Assembly (NCBI GenBank): GCA_024638645.1
Contig: JAHEJX010000215.1
Span: 1 to 58,970 of the forward strand
Source of the DNA: Actinomycetes bacterium
Lineage (GTDB): Bacteria > Actinomycetota > Acidimicrobiia > Spongiisociales > UBA5794
Direction: 5' to 3'
DNA length: 58,970 bases
Position 1 is the first letter of the stretch. Every line of letters starts with the position of its first letter. Positions 42,309-52,367 of this stretch are shown in pieces. The notes beneath the pieces are model-generated. The model was not told the origin of the DNA, did no database searches, and saw only the letters and a list, made by a program, of their open reading frames with translations. The position numbers and the translations under genes are program-made.

Positions 42309-45173
42309 TCAGGACGACGTATCCGGCTCCCCGCTGTTCTTGACGGCGAACAAGACCGCTTCGTCCAAGGTCATGCCGGCGGCCTGGCGCCCCAGCGCCT
42401 GGAGCTGCGGACCGTCGAGACGGGACTCGATCTCGCCCCAGGTGACGTCTAACGATTGACGGTCGGGCTCGGGAATGGTCACGCCCAGCGAACGGCTGAG
42501 CGAACGGGCGGCCGAGAGCAGTGTTGCCGCCAAGGGGAAGTCGCCCCGGCCGGCGTGAAGCTCTCCTAGGGCTTCCAGGATGAGCGGCACTTCCGGCCGG
42601 ACGAATTCCTGGGCCAGCCGGATCGCGTTCACCAGGGACGCTTCCGCCGCGTTTGGGTCGTCGGCCGCTACCTCGGCCTTGGCCAGGTGGCGCAAGGTCC
42701 AGGCCATGCCCATCGGGTTGGAAAGGTCCTCGAACAACTCCAGTCCCTCCTGGAGAAAGATGCGGCCGGCCCTGACGTCTCCTGTGCGGCAGGCGAGCTT
42801 GCCCAGATAGACCCGGGCCCACGCGTCCACGATCTCCAGGCCATGGGCCTGAGCGAGCCCGAGAGCCTCGTCCAGGAGCGTCTTTGCCTGGGTCTGGTCG
42901 TCCCGGTTGATGGCGATCTCACCCGCGGTGAGGAGAGTGTCGGCAATCAGGTCGGGGTTGCCGGTGGAACGCGATAGCTCGACGCCCTCGGCTGCGAGGG
43001 CCTGCGCCTCATCGTGGTGTCCCTGATCTTCCACCAGCAGCGACAGGCTGGCCAGGATGTGGCCGGTAGTCCAGTGGTCGGCAGTCGACCGCGAAAGCGA
43101 CAACGCCTGCCGGAACAAAGAGGTGGCCTCCTGCAAATCACCGCGTTTGTGAGCGAGCCCGGCCAGTTGCGCCAGTGCCGCGCCTGCGGTGTGCGAGTCG
43201 TCCGGCCCGGCTCCGTCTCTCGCCGCCTGGAGCAGCTTCTCGGCGGCGGCAACGTCCCCCTGATTTGCGGCCAATCCTCCTGCGCCCAGTAAGGCAACAG
43301 CACGCAGCGGCTGGCCTCCACCCTCGGTCGCTTCGAGAGCGCGTTCAAGCCACTCCCTTCCTTCTGCCAGATATCCCCGCAGCAACCAGAAGGGCCAGGC
43401 CCCCGCCACGAGGCGCAGCAGCAGTTCGGGTTGCTGGGCGTCGAGCGACCATGACATGGCCGCCAGCAGGTTGTGCCGTTCTAGCGAGAGACGGTCCAGC
43501 CAGCTGGCCTGGAGCGGTCCGAACATCTGGCCACCCGTGTCGGCTAGGACATCCGCGAAGTAGTGGGCGTGGCGCTGCGCGTAGCTCTGGACCTCGTCGT
43601 TTTCCAGCAAGCGCTCCAAGGCGTACTGGCGCATGGTCTCCAAGAGGTGGACGCGGTCCGCCTCGCCGTCGCGGGCCAACATCGACTTCTCGACCAGTTC
43701 CATGAGAACGGGAAAGGTGCTGAACTCGCCGGATCCACAAACAGCTTCAACCGCATCCGAATCGAATCCACCGTTGAACACTGCGAGACGGGCCAGCAGC
43801 TGTTGTTCCTCGTGTCCGAGCCGGTCATAGCTCCAGTCGATGGCCGCTTGCAGTGTCTGTTGACGACGGGGGGCTGTCCGGGCGCCAGCAGTAAGCAGCC
43901 GCAGCCGGTCGTCGAGATTGTCGGCAATCTGTGCCGGCGACATCACGCCTACTTGGGCGGCTGCCAGCTCGATGGCCAGGGGGATTCCGTCCAAGTGTCG
44001 CGTGATCGAAATGAGCGCTGGAGCGTTGGCCGGCGTCACGGCAAACCCGGATTTGACCAGGGTGGCGCGATCGCAAAACAACTGAACGGCGTCGTAGTCG
44101 GCCACCTCGTCGAAGCCGGCGTCACCGGGAGGAAGGTTCAGCGGCGGGACCACGTAGATGGCTTCGCCCGGCACCCGCAGGCGCTCTCGACTGGTGGCCA
44201 GGACTCTCAAGTTGGGCGCCGCCTGCAACAGATCTTCGATCAGCTCGGCCGCAGCGTCCACCACGTGCTCGCAGTTGTCCATGATCAGCAAGCCGGTGCG
44301 GGCCTCGAGGAAGCTGATCAGAGCCTCAACACCTCCTTGGTTAGGTTCCTCCTGGATACCGAGCGCGGCCGCCATATGCCGCGGCACCAAATCGGGGTCG
44401 CTCGTGGCTGCCAGATCCTCCATCCAAATGCCGTCGGGAAACAGATCTTGGCTGCGGGAGCCGACCTTGGTGGCCAGTCGGGTCTTGCCGGCGCCGCCTG
44501 GCCCGGTGAGGGTAACTAGGCGGTGAGCCGACAATAGATCTGTAACTGCGTCGAGCTCGGCGGTCCGTCCCACGAAGCTGGTGAGTTGCTCGGGTAGCCG
44601 GGGTACGGGACGCTCCTGCCTTCCGAGTGGAGCAAAGTCGGACGGCAATTCGGGGTGGACGAGTTGGAAGATGCCTTCCGGCTCGGGGATTCCGCGCAGT
44701 TGATGCTGGCCCAAGCTGGACAGGGTGCATCCTGGTGGGAGGTCCCGCTTGACCAGGGTGGCGGCCACTTCCGACAGGAGGATCTGGCCGGCGTGGCCCA
44801 GCGACATCAGCCTCTGGCATTCGTTGACCGCCAGGCCGAAGTAGTCGTCCAACCGTTTCTCCACTGCGCCGACATGCAGGCCCATCCGCACCCGACCGGC
44901 GTCCAGCAGAGTGCCTTCGTGCTCTCGCAACGCCAACTGGGCAGCCACGGCGGCGTCTACGCCAGCGCGGATTGAGCGGAAGACCGCCATCACGCCGTCT
45001 CCGGTCGTCTTGACCACCCTGCCGCCGGAGCCTGCAACCGCTTGCGCCAACAACTCGTCGTGATGCGCCAGGGCTTCGTTGGCCTCCCGGGGATGCTGCA
45101 CCCACAACGAAGTAGAGCCCTCGATGTCGGTGAACAGGATCGTCACCGTATCGACGTTGCTGCCTGACTCCAC
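42309..45173 (-). CDS. Class III cyclase - AAA/NB-ARC ATPase - TPR regulator
   Basis: 954 residues in three parts. Residues 8-175: class III nucleotidyl cyclase with metal ligands Asp16 (FTDIEGS) and Asp59 (KTTGDG), adenine-selecting Lys55 and Asp110, and transition-state Asn117 and Arg121, all present, so cyclic AMP synthesis is plausible. Residues 195-560: NTPase with Walker A GPGGAGKT (224-231), Walker B LLIMDNCEH and a sensor TSRERL. Residues 600-950: TPR-like helical repeats. There is no DNA-binding domain at the end, unlike LuxR/LAL relatives. Such proteins are abundant in actinobacteria and probably link a signal to cAMP. The partner is unknown. Confidence 0.88.
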   Translation of the reverse strand: MESGSNVDTVTILFTDIEGSTSLWVQHPREANEALAHHDELLAQAVAGSGGRVVKTTGDGVMAVFRSIRAGVDAAVAAQLALREHEGTLLDAGRVRMGLHVGAVEKRLDDYFGLAVNECQRLMSLGHAGQILLSEVAATLVKRDLPPGCTLSSLGQHQLRGIPEPEGIFQLVHPELPSDFAPLGRQERPVPRLPEQLTSFVGRTAELDAVTDLLSAHRLVTLTGPGGAGKTRLATKVGSRSQDLFPDGIWMEDLAATSDPDLVPRHMAAALGIQEEPNQGGVEALISFLEARTGLLIMDNCEHVVDAAAELIEDLLQAAPNLRVLATSRERLRVPGEAIYVVPPLNLPPGDAGFDEVADYDAVQLFCDRATLVKSGFAVTPANAPALISITRHLDGIPLAIELAAAQVGVMSPAQIADNLDDRLRLLTAGARTAPRRQQTLQAAIDWSYDRLGHEEQQLLARLAVFNGGFDSDAVEAVCGSGEFSTFPVLMELVEKSMLARDGEADRVHLLETMRQYALERLLENDEVQSYAQRHAHYFADVLADTGGQMFGPLQASWLDRLSLERHNLLAAMSWSLDAQQPELLLRLVAGAWPFWLLRGYLAEGREWLERALEATEGGGQPLRAVALLGAGGLAANQGDVAAAEKLLQAARDGAGPDDSHTAGAALAQLAGLAHKRGDLQEATSLFRQALSLSRSTADHWTTGHILASLSLLVEDQGHHDEAQALAAEGVELSRSTGNPDLIADTLLTAGEIAINRDDQTQAKTLLDEALGLAQAHGLEIVDAWARVYLGKLACRTGDVRAGRIFLQEGLELFEDLSNPMGMAWTLRHLAKAEVAADDPNAAEASLVNAIRLAQEFVRPEVPLILEALGELHAGRGDFPLAATLLSAARSLSRSLGVTIPEPDRQSLDVTWGEIESRLDGPQLQALGRQAAGMTLDEAVLFAVKNSGEPDTSS

Positions 45174-45238
45174 TTGGGTTCTCCCAGCGTGTTCGAAGTA
45201 AATGCTAGAGAAGAGGTTCGCCTAAGCGGCAACAAGAG

Positions 45239-45269
45239 AACGGGGGCTGCCCCTTGGGGCGCCCCCGTT
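45239..45269. terminator. Strong intrinsic terminator
   Basis: AACGGGGGC pairs with GCCCCCGTT, and inside it GCCCC pairs with GGGGC around a TT tip, giving about 14 pairs with one bulge. It lies 26 bases after the stop of the secreted protein gene on the minus strand and would also insulate the cyclase promoter. Confidence 0.85.
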
Positions 45270-45294
45270 TCGTTGTTCTCGTGGACGTTGGTGG

Positions 45295-45861
45295 TCAGCC
45301 GCTGTAGCGGAACTTGATCGTGTTGACCTTGATCGGCATGCCTGTTGCCGACAGCACGATGTTGACAACCGCAGTGATGTGCTCCACTCCATCGTCGGTC
45401 CAGATCTTGCCCGAAAGCGAGTTGTGGCTCCTGGTCGTCCCGTCTTCATTGAACACGAGGCTGCCACTTAACCGACCCGTGCCTCTGGCGACCGGCTCCG
45501 GCGGGACCGTCGCCGGGTCATCGTCGAGCGCAGCACCGCAGACCATATCGAGATACGCGAACGCTTCGCCGATATCGTCGGTGAGGTTCGGCACCGAGAA
45601 CAGCATCAGGGGGACCGATCCCCGGAAGTGCTGGTGAATCGCGCCGTTGCGCGGATTTGGCAGTGTCATTTGAACCTCGGCTCCCTCGTCCGCGCACCAC
45701 GCGGCGACGTCGTCGCCTGTCATAACGAGGTAGCCGTCGCCAAAGTAGAAATACGACACGTAGTCATCGACACTCTCTGCTGGTCCGGCCCCCGCAGCGG
45801 CCATCGGCGACAAGGCAGCCAGCAGAAGGGTCGCTGTGGCAAGCGCTGTGAGTCGTCTCAT
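45295..45861 (-). CDS. Secreted protein of unknown function
   Basis: 188 residues from ATG at 45861 (GGGAG directly upstream; the frame extends further but without signal). Signal peptide RRLTALATATLLLAALSPMAAAGAG. The mature part is about 160 residues with two cysteines and a beta-rich second half (GRLSGSLVFNEDGTTRSHNSLSGKI is broken by turns). No known domain. It is a single gene with its own strong terminator. The ending KVNTIKFRYSG is a beta strand typical of extracellular beta-sandwich proteins, but that is only an impression. Confidence 0.68.
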   Translation of the reverse strand: MRRLTALATATLLLAALSPMAAAGAGPAESVDDYVSYFYFGDGYLVMTGDDVAAWCADEGAEVQMTLPNPRNGAIHQHFRGSVPLMLFSVPNLTDDIGEAFAYLDMVCGAALDDDPATVPPEPVARGTGRLSGSLVFNEDGTTRSHNSLSGKIWTDDGVEHITAVVNIVLSATGMPIKVNTIKFRYSG

Positions 45862-46327
45862 CTCCCATTCCCCTTTCCTCCGCGGGTCTTTCCCACGATC
45901 TCCTTCAAACGCACTCCCTGGATTCACCACGTCCCCACGCGACGGCGGTCCTGGTCGAGCGATATCTTCAATCAGGCTAACAACACACGCGGCCAGGCGT
46001 GACTCCGAACCGGTAGCCGCGCTGAGGGTCCTTCCATACGTGACACGTCCACAACGAGGAACCGGCGACTGTCGGAACCGATACCGAGGAGGGCGAACCG
46101 CTAAGGGAACAGGACAGCGAAACCACCGAGGACGCTGTTGTTTCTGGACGTTCGCTCCATCGAACGAATGTCAGAGATCCCACACGCGTGGTGTCCGCAA
46201 GGTGTCCGCGCCACACGCATATTCCGGGTCATGGGTGGCTAGCCGCGGCTAAGTCGTCGGCCAGCCGGAGACTGCTCGACATCTGTTGTGTGGATTGAGA
46301 AGATGGTGGTCTATGCGGTTCTCTCTT
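45862..46327. other. Intergenic region between secreted protein gene and tRNA-Val
   Basis: A 466-base gap holding the promoter of the secreted protein gene and the 3' flank of tRNA-Val. No gene with a ribosome binding site, and no integrase fragment or transposon end, is seen. Confidence 0.4.
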
Positions 46328-46402
46328 TGGTGGGCGCTACTGGGTTCGAACCAGTGACCTCTGCCGTGTGAAGGCAGCGCTCTTCCGCTGAGCTAAGCGC
46401 CC
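46328..46402 (-). tRNA. tRNA-Val(CAC) with encoded CCA
   Basis: A complete cloverleaf of 75 bases on the minus strand: acceptor GGGCGCT/AGCGCCC, D-arm GCTC-AGCGGAA-GAGC, anticodon stem CTGCC/GGCAG around TTCACAC (anticodon CAC, valine codon GTG), T-arm ACTGG-TTCGAAC-CCAGT, discriminator A and genomic CCA. Its 5' 43 bases (46360-46402) are repeated exactly at 52656-52698. Confidence 0.97.
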
Positions 46403-46823
46403 GGGGTGCGTAATAGACGTTAGCAAACCCGTTGTGTGGCAAGGCAATTGAGCGCCGACGTCGGATTGTGCTGGTCGGGGCGTTGGGCGGTAGAAACTGC
46501 ATTTGGGAATGATTGGGAATATCCGCTGCATCCGAATCATCGCTACATCCAAGCGCCGTCGTCATTGCGGCTGTCTCTAGCGGCCGTTCTATCGAAAAGG
46601 GTACGAGCGACCAATAGCTCATCTGTTGCTCGGATCGGCTCCCCGGCCTCGTCTGGTGGTCCCAGATCAAGGGCTGGTGTGATGTTCGTGGTCCTTGTCA
46701 TCGAGCACCGACGCATTGGACGGCTCGGCCTTCGCCGCAAACTCGAAGCGCGCGAGCAATACAGCCGCTCCGGCCGCAGCGGGCCCGGGCGAAGCCGGGC
46801 CCACTGTCCCTCCGCCGACACGT
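46403..46823. other. Intergenic region between tRNA-Val and the giant secreted protein gene
   Basis: A 421-base gap. It holds the tRNA promoter (minus strand) and the terminator of the giant gene at 46781-46802. Frames crossing it are read-through of tRNA or antisense text and are not called. Confidence 0.45.
46781..46802 (-). terminator. Hairpin after the giant secreted protein gene
   Basis: GGGCCCGG and CCGGGCCC form an eight-pair stem with a six-base loop, 22 bases beyond the stop at 46824. The T-run is weak. Confidence 0.6.
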
Positions 46824-49800
46824 TCAGTTGTGGATCATCACATTGCCACCGCTGAGATCGCCGCTAGCGGCGTACAGCGGCTCGTCGTTGTAGGGGTCGG
46901 CACCCGGCTGCCACACCCGCAGTTCAAACCTGTCCGGTTCGGCGTCATAGATGTCGCCATCGCGGACATCGACCCGGAATTGGTATAGGTCACTGCTTCC
47001 ATCGATCGTCGCCGTTCCGGCGAAGTACGCCCATTCCTCGACGGTGATGACCAGCCAGTCCACGCTTTCGCTCCGGAGATGTAGGTCACCGAGCTGCACA
47101 TTGAGCTCACCCTGGGGCTCCGTCGATTTGGGCAGGTACTTGACGTTGAAGCCGAAGTTCACCCGCTCGAATTCGCTTCCCGGCTCGAGCTCGACCCAGC
47201 CGCCGCCCGTCGCAAAGCCCGCACCTGGGTCGTAGACGACCACGTAGCGGAACTCGGAAGTGTCGGACTCGCCGAAGTCATCAGTCACTGTCACGATCAC
47301 CACGTAAACGCCGGTTGTGTCGTATGTGTGGCTGCCGGTGGCGTTGCCGCCGACTCCGACGCTGTTCGAGGTGCTGCCGTCACCCCAATCGAAAGTAGCC
47401 GTGTGAGAGTCCGGCACCTCGATGTCGGCGAAGGTCGCTGTCACCTCGGTGACGGTGTCCACCAGGACCGGCTGTGCCGGCCCGGTGATACCGGTGATGT
47501 GGGGCGCCAGGTCCCAAATCAGCACGGTGTAGGTGTCGAACTCGGGGTCCGGCTCCTCCAGCCCGAATGCCCATCCGACCTCGCCGTTGCCGAGGTCATG
47601 CAGTCCGTCGGGTGTACAGCCGGGTTGTTCGCCGGGCAGCTGCGGATCGACGTCGTCCTGCAACGCCTCGGGTCGACACAAGGGCAGCGCCCAAGCTTCG
47701 CTCGCTTCAGTGAAGCCGATACCGACGAAGTCTTCAGGCTCATCGATGATCCGATCCCGGAAGGCGAAGGCGATGACCACGTGCGTGCCGCCGGGCTCCG
47801 GTGGCTCTATGTAGCCGCGCAGCTCCTCCTCGTCGGTGTTCGCCTCGTCGACTGAGAAATCGAGGACGGTCAACTGCATCTCGTACATGATGTCGGAGGA
47901 GTAGATCTCCAGCCCCGGTACCAGGTCGTTGGGTCCCACTGTGGCCACTCGGCCCGCGTAGAACTCGGGATCAAGTACACCGGCATCGAACTGGATGTCG
48001 CCGATCATGCCGGGCCCTGCCGACGACGGTGGGGCCGTCGACTCGTAGCCGAGTGCGGGGATCGAAATGGTGATGTCGCTCAGGCCGGAGGCTTCAGCGG
48101 TCACCATCCCATACTGCACCAGCGCCGCCATGCCGGGCGATGCCTGCGGGGTGGCATACACGGTGGCGTCACCGTCCTCGTCGGGCACGGCAATGAACAG
48201 ACTCCAGCCAATGGTCTTGTCGATATCTGCGGCGCCTTCTCCCTCGGCTTCGGGGTCCGCCATGAAGGCCGTCCAGGCGCCGTTGGCGTCGGATGTCAGG
48301 AAGCGGACACCCTCGCCCATCGAGCTGCCGGCACCAACGATGACGAAGGCATTCGGGTCGGTATAGCCGGCAATGGTGTCTGCCGCCTGGTCGATATCGG
48401 TCACGCCGAGCGGCTTCACGATGTGGTCCTTGACGATCTCGCCATCGGTCACCACGACTAGGTCGGTTGTGACGATGTCGACCGTGTCGAAGAGATAGAA
48501 CACGAGGCGGCCGTCGCGCTCAACCGCGATGATGTCGATGTCGTCTCCGTTGACGCTCAGCGTCGCCAGCTCGGACATCCCGTTGACAAACACTTTGTCG
48601 AAGAACGGATCGACCTCGATGGAAGGCTCCGGTGGTGGCTCTTCGCCGAAGCCAACGTGGGTGGCGTCACCGTCCTCGTCGCCCTGCCGCGCAGCGCCGA
48701 ATGTCTCCGGCGTGACGTCGCGGGGCTGCTGCCACTCCTCCGGCCCGATGGCGAGCGAGAAGTCGGCCGCCCAGTAGCCGTCGGGGATTTCATCGTCTGG
48801 GTCGTCGTTGGCAACCACGGCACGCTCGACGTGGGGCTCGGTCTCTGTGCCCCACAGCGCTACCTGCACCTCCGTGCCGGGCACGGCAGTACCGAACACC
48901 AGATCGTTCTCATCGTCGATGCCGTCGACTGTCAATGGGGTGACGACGTGTTCCTTGGTAGTTGTCCCGTCGGTGACGGTCACCAAATGTCCGTCCTGGA
49001 CGTCGAACTCGAGCTCGATCCAGAAGCCGACATCCCATTCCTCCTCGCCCCACCTCTCGACAACAGCAGTGGTGGTGAACACCTCAGTTGCCGGATCGCC
49101 GTCATCGACCGTGATCGTGACCTCAGTACCTTCTTCCCACCCGAACCCTTCTACGAGGTCCTGGAAGGGATCAACGTTGAATGTCGGGCCCTCGGGCCCG
49201 GGGTCGCCGCCTCCGTCGCCCCAGGGCTGGAAGGTCAGGTTGCCGTCGGGACCACGCAGTTGAACGACGCCGCCGACGCCGGGCTGGATCTCGAACCCAT
49301 CACAGCATTCCCCGTCAGCGGACGGGTGGAAGAAGTTGACCTCCCAGTACCCGGTGGCGGGATCGACATCGGCATACCGCACACCATCGCCTTCGACCCC
49401 GACTTGGACAAACGTAAATGGTTCGACGAATTCTGCGGTGCCGAAGACGCGGTTGCCGGTCTCGTCGGGCGCGACGTTCTCCCAGCCCTCCACCGACAGC
49501 GAGAGCACGGTGTGCTCAACGATGGTGCCGGTCTGGAGGCCTTGAGCCGTGACGATGTCGCCGACCTCCATGTCGGTTGGTTGCTCAGGGAAGTCGGCCC
49601 CGATGCCGCTGAACCAGTTGCCGACGTCACGTGTGTCCACGTACTTGGCATCGTTGAGGTCTTCGGTGACACCGGTTGCCCCGGCCCATAGCGCCACTTG
49701 CACCTGCGCGTCGTGGAACCAGTAACCACCCCAGAGGTTGTCATAGATGCCCTCGTCGATATCGATGCCGGCCGCCACGAAGGGCACACCGAAGAGCAGG

Positions 49801-52145
49801 ACCGTCTGGTTCCCGTTCTCGTCACCGAGGTGGGGAGCGGGCTTGTCGGCCGGCAACAGTCCGTTGATGTGGGCCACCCATGTGCCTTCCGGCACGCCGG
49901 GCGCGCAGGCCGGTCCTGTCCCGCCACAGGCTGTCACGCCGATGCTCCGATTCTCGGTGCGCCAGTCCTCGGCGTTGCCGATAATCACGGCAAACTCCAC
50001 ACCCGGATCGGCGAGCCCGGTGACGGTGTCTGATACGTGATCGACTTCGGTGATCTCGATGTACCGGACGGTATGTGACACGGTCCCATTGCTATCGGTC
50101 GCGGTAACGATGTCACCTGCATCGATTGGGATCGGGTCCTCTCCCCCGAACGGGCCGTACAGGTTGAAGTTGCCGTCGTAGAAGTTGGCGCCACCTTCGG
50201 GGAAGTCATCCGGTACCGCCCAGGAGTACTCGACAACTCCGTCGCCTCCCTGGTCGAGCTCCACCAGGACTGGATCCACGAAGTTGGAGCCCGAGATGCC
50301 AGGCCCCCACGGCCCTACGGTCACCTGCATCCACTGCGCTTGAGGGATCTCGAACTCGTACCAGGTGACGTCCAGATCGGGGTCGATGGCCGCAGCTCTG
50401 ACGAACATGCCTTCGACGAGATCGAAGCCATCGGGATTGAAGACGCTGAAGTCGGCCTCCCAGGCTCCGAGGCCGTCGCCGGGAACACCGTCGCTGGCGT
50501 CGTCGCCGGCCTGGACATTGAGCAGCCAACCGCCTGCCTCGATCTCGAGGAAGGCACCGTTGCTGGCGACGCCGAACACTGTGTCTCCTTCGACATCAAC
50601 GCCGTCGATGCGCAAGGGATCGAGGACCAGCGTCTTGGAGAAGCCAGTGTCGGTGGCGGTGACGGTCACCTCGAAGCCCGGCTCGAGCTGCACGCCCGCC
50701 GAGAGGAAGTCGGCTTCGAACTCACCGAGCCCTGTCACGGGGAGGGTGTATGGATCGGCCCCAGATGGGTCGCCCAGGACCACTTCCTCGTCGGTGTTAC
50801 GCACGATGATGTCGACCGAGGCCGTGTCGTCGTGCTGTGACGAGAAGGCGATGCTGGTCCCCTCCTGTCCTGACGCCGCGAAGCTCGGCAGGTTGGTGTA
50901 GGTGCTGTCTCCGTCGACGTCGCCGACGTCGATGCCCAAGCCACCGGCGTCCCAGTCGACATAAGCACCGATTTCGTATCGCTGTTCAATCTGATAGCAC
51001 CACGTCCCAGGGGGATCGGCCGGACAGCCATGCTCAGCCGGGTTGATCGGGATGGCGACCCCTTCGTCGTTCTCGTAGAGGCCCAGGATCATCAGGTAGC
51101 CACCAACAGGAATGTTGGGCGTATAGCCCCGGATGACGCGTGCGACCGGGTCGTAGGCGTCGACGCGGGCTTCCTCCAGGTCTAGCTGTTTGGTGGGTCC
51201 TGGGTTCTCCGGGTCGGTGACGTCGGTCGCCACCAGCCGCATCCCGGAGTCGACGGGAAGCCTCAGTGAGAAGAGGTTGGGGCCGCCGACGCTTCCGCTG
51301 TCGTCGGTATCGAGCACATCGTCGAAGATGGTCTCCGGCGTCCCATCCGGGTCCCGTGTCAGGGTCACTTGCACCTGCCCGTTGGGCGTGAAGTCGTCAA
51401 CGAACAGGATGTCGCTCATCAGGTTGCCTCCGACAAGCGGCTGCCCCGCCGGGGGTGCACATGCGTCACCGAAGGCGTACACAGTGAGGCCCTCAGTCGG
51501 AGAGACACCAGAGGACTGCTCGGCCTGCCCACAGACATTGCCGTCCTCCCAAACGAACGGGCCACCGAATTCGTTCGTTCCGGGATCGGTGGAGGGCGCC
51601 GCGTTGAAGTCGGCCTCCCAGTCATAGAGCAGGGGATCGGCGGAGATCTCGGTCAGGGTGGCATGCCTGTTCGAATCCTCCGGCGCCCAGATCGAGAAGT
51701 TGATCTGACCGTCGTCGTTCGTCGTTCCGTGAACCCGGCCGGTGCCCATATCCCAGCCCGCCACCTCCAGGTCGGTGATGACCATGGAGAGCACACCGTG
51801 ATTAGTGCTGACGACCTCCACCGTCCACCCCGGCTGCAGGGGCTCCGTGAATTCAGAGAAGTCGAAATCGACGCGCCCATCTTCGATCGCAGCATCTACT
51901 GGAGCGGTCCAGGGGCCAAGGCCGAGGGCCGGGTCCTGGTTTTCGTCGAGCACTGCGATCGTGATATCGGTGTCCGGGTTGAAATTGACGCCCACGAAGC
52001 CCGTGGGGTAGTCGGGCAATCCGACGTGCAACCGTGGTGGATCGGAAACCTGCGCCACCGTTGGCGCGATCCCCGGTAGGAAAGCCACCGCCAGCGTGAG
52101 AACCGCCAGCAGGGTCAGGTATCGTGTTCGTACGTGGCCTTCCAT
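46824..52145 (-). CDS. Giant modular secreted protein with PKD domain
   Basis: 1773 residues. ATG at 52145 is chosen because GGAGG lies five bases before it; an in-frame ATG at 52157 includes that site and is less likely. Signal peptide at 1-31 (YLTLLAVLTLAVAFLPGIAPTVA). Most of the chain is a series of about ten related beta-rich modules of 120-160 residues with recurring text such as GDIVTATD, VDGVDVEGDTVFG and WEADFS, and almost no cysteine or lysine. A PKD domain (TFDWGDGST...HTYDTTGVYVVIVTVTDD) is at about 1549-1638. A conserved tail follows to the end. It is acidic, as expected for a salt-tolerant surface or matrix protein. No sortase motif or membrane anchor is seen. It fills the interval between the tRNA-Val gene and its partial copy. 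Confidence 0.85.
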   Translation of the reverse strand: MEGHVRTRYLTLLAVLTLAVAFLPGIAPTVAQVSDPPRLHVGLPDYPTGFVGVNFNPDTDITIAVLDENQDPALGLGPWTAPVDAAIEDGRVDFDFSEFTEPLQPGWTVEVVSTNHGVLSMVITDLEVAGWDMGTGRVHGTTNDDGQINFSIWAPEDSNRHATLTEISADPLLYDWEADFNAAPSTDPGTNEFGGPFVWEDGNVCGQAEQSSGVSPTEGLTVYAFGDACAPPAGQPLVGGNLMSDILFVDDFTPNGQVQVTLTRDPDGTPETIFDDVLDTDDSGSVGGPNLFSLRLPVDSGMRLVATDVTDPENPGPTKQLDLEEARVDAYDPVARVIRGYTPNIPVGGYLMILGLYENDEGVAIPINPAEHGCPADPPGTWCYQIEQRYEIGAYVDWDAGGLGIDVGDVDGDSTYTNLPSFAASGQEGTSIAFSSQHDDTASVDIIVRNTDEEVVLGDPSGADPYTLPVTGLGEFEADFLSAGVQLEPGFEVTVTATDTGFSKTLVLDPLRIDGVDVEGDTVFGVASNGAFLEIEAGGWLLNVQAGDDASDGVPGDGLGAWEADFSVFNPDGFDLVEGMFVRAAAIDPDLDVTWYEFEIPQAQWMQVTVGPWGPGISGSNFVDPVLVELDQGGDGVVEYSWAVPDDFPEGGANFYDGNFNLYGPFGGEDPIPIDAGDIVTATDSNGTVSHTVRYIEITEVDHVSDTVTGLADPGVEFAVIIGNAEDWRTENRSIGVTACGGTGPACAPGVPEGTWVAHINGLLPADKPAPHLGDENGNQTVLLFGVPFVAAGIDIDEGIYDNLWGGYWFHDAQVQVALWAGATGVTEDLNDAKYVDTRDVGNWFSGIGADFPEQPTDMEVGDIVTAQGLQTGTIVEHTVLSLSVEGWENVAPDETGNRVFGTAEFVEPFTFVQVGVEGDGVRYADVDPATGYWEVNFFHPSADGECCDGFEIQPGVGGVVQLRGPDGNLTFQPWGDGGGDPGPEGPTFNVDPFQDLVEGFGWEEGTEVTITVDDGDPATEVFTTTAVVERWGEEEWDVGFWIELEFDVQDGHLVTVTDGTTTKEHVVTPLTVDGIDDENDLVFGTAVPGTEVQVALWGTETEPHVERAVVANDDPDDEIPDGYWAADFSLAIGPEEWQQPRDVTPETFGAARQGDEDGDATHVGFGEEPPPEPSIEVDPFFDKVFVNGMSELATLSVNGDDIDIIAVERDGRLVFYLFDTVDIVTTDLVVVTDGEIVKDHIVKPLGVTDIDQAADTIAGYTDPNAFVIVGAGSSMGEGVRFLTSDANGAWTAFMADPEAEGEGAADIDKTIGWSLFIAVPDEDGDATVYATPQASPGMAALVQYGMVTAEASGLSDITISIPALGYESTAPPSSAGPGMIGDIQFDAGVLDPEFYAGRVATVGPNDLVPGLEIYSSDIMYEMQLTVLDFSVDEANTDEEELRGYIEPPEPGGTHVVIAFAFRDRIIDEPEDFVGIGFTEASEAWALPLCRPEALQDDVDPQLPGEQPGCTPDGLHDLGNGEVGWAFGLEEPDPEFDTYTVLIWDLAPHITGITGPAQPVLVDTVTEVTATFADIEVPDSHTATFDWGDGSTSNSVGVGGNATGSHTYDTTGVYVVIVTVTDDFGESDTSEFRYVVVYDPGAGFATGGGWVELEPGSEFERVNFGFNVKYLPKSTEPQGELNVQLGDLHLRSESVDWLVITVEEWAYFAGTATIDGSSDLYQFRVDVRDGDIYDAEPDRFELRVWQPGADPYNDEPLYAASGDLSGGNVMIHN

Positions 52146-52367
52146 GGTCGCCTCCATCGGTGATCGTCCGGATGGGCTGCGCGGCGGGAACCACTGAACT
52201 TCATCGGTTGGGTGGTTTCCGCGCGCGTGCGAACCCCGTCTTGACGGGGATCGCGAAACGGTTGACTCCGGGATCTCGCGGCCGTACGCACCCTTGCACG
52301 CGCCCCCGACTGAGCCACAGCCGCCTCCCGTCGTTACGTTCAGGCAACACCAGCCACTCTGAGTGGT

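Noticed and set aside
46436-46855. Frame of 139 codons near tRNA-Val
   Set aside because: Low-complexity Arg/Ser composition, no start signal, overlaps the terminator of the giant gene.
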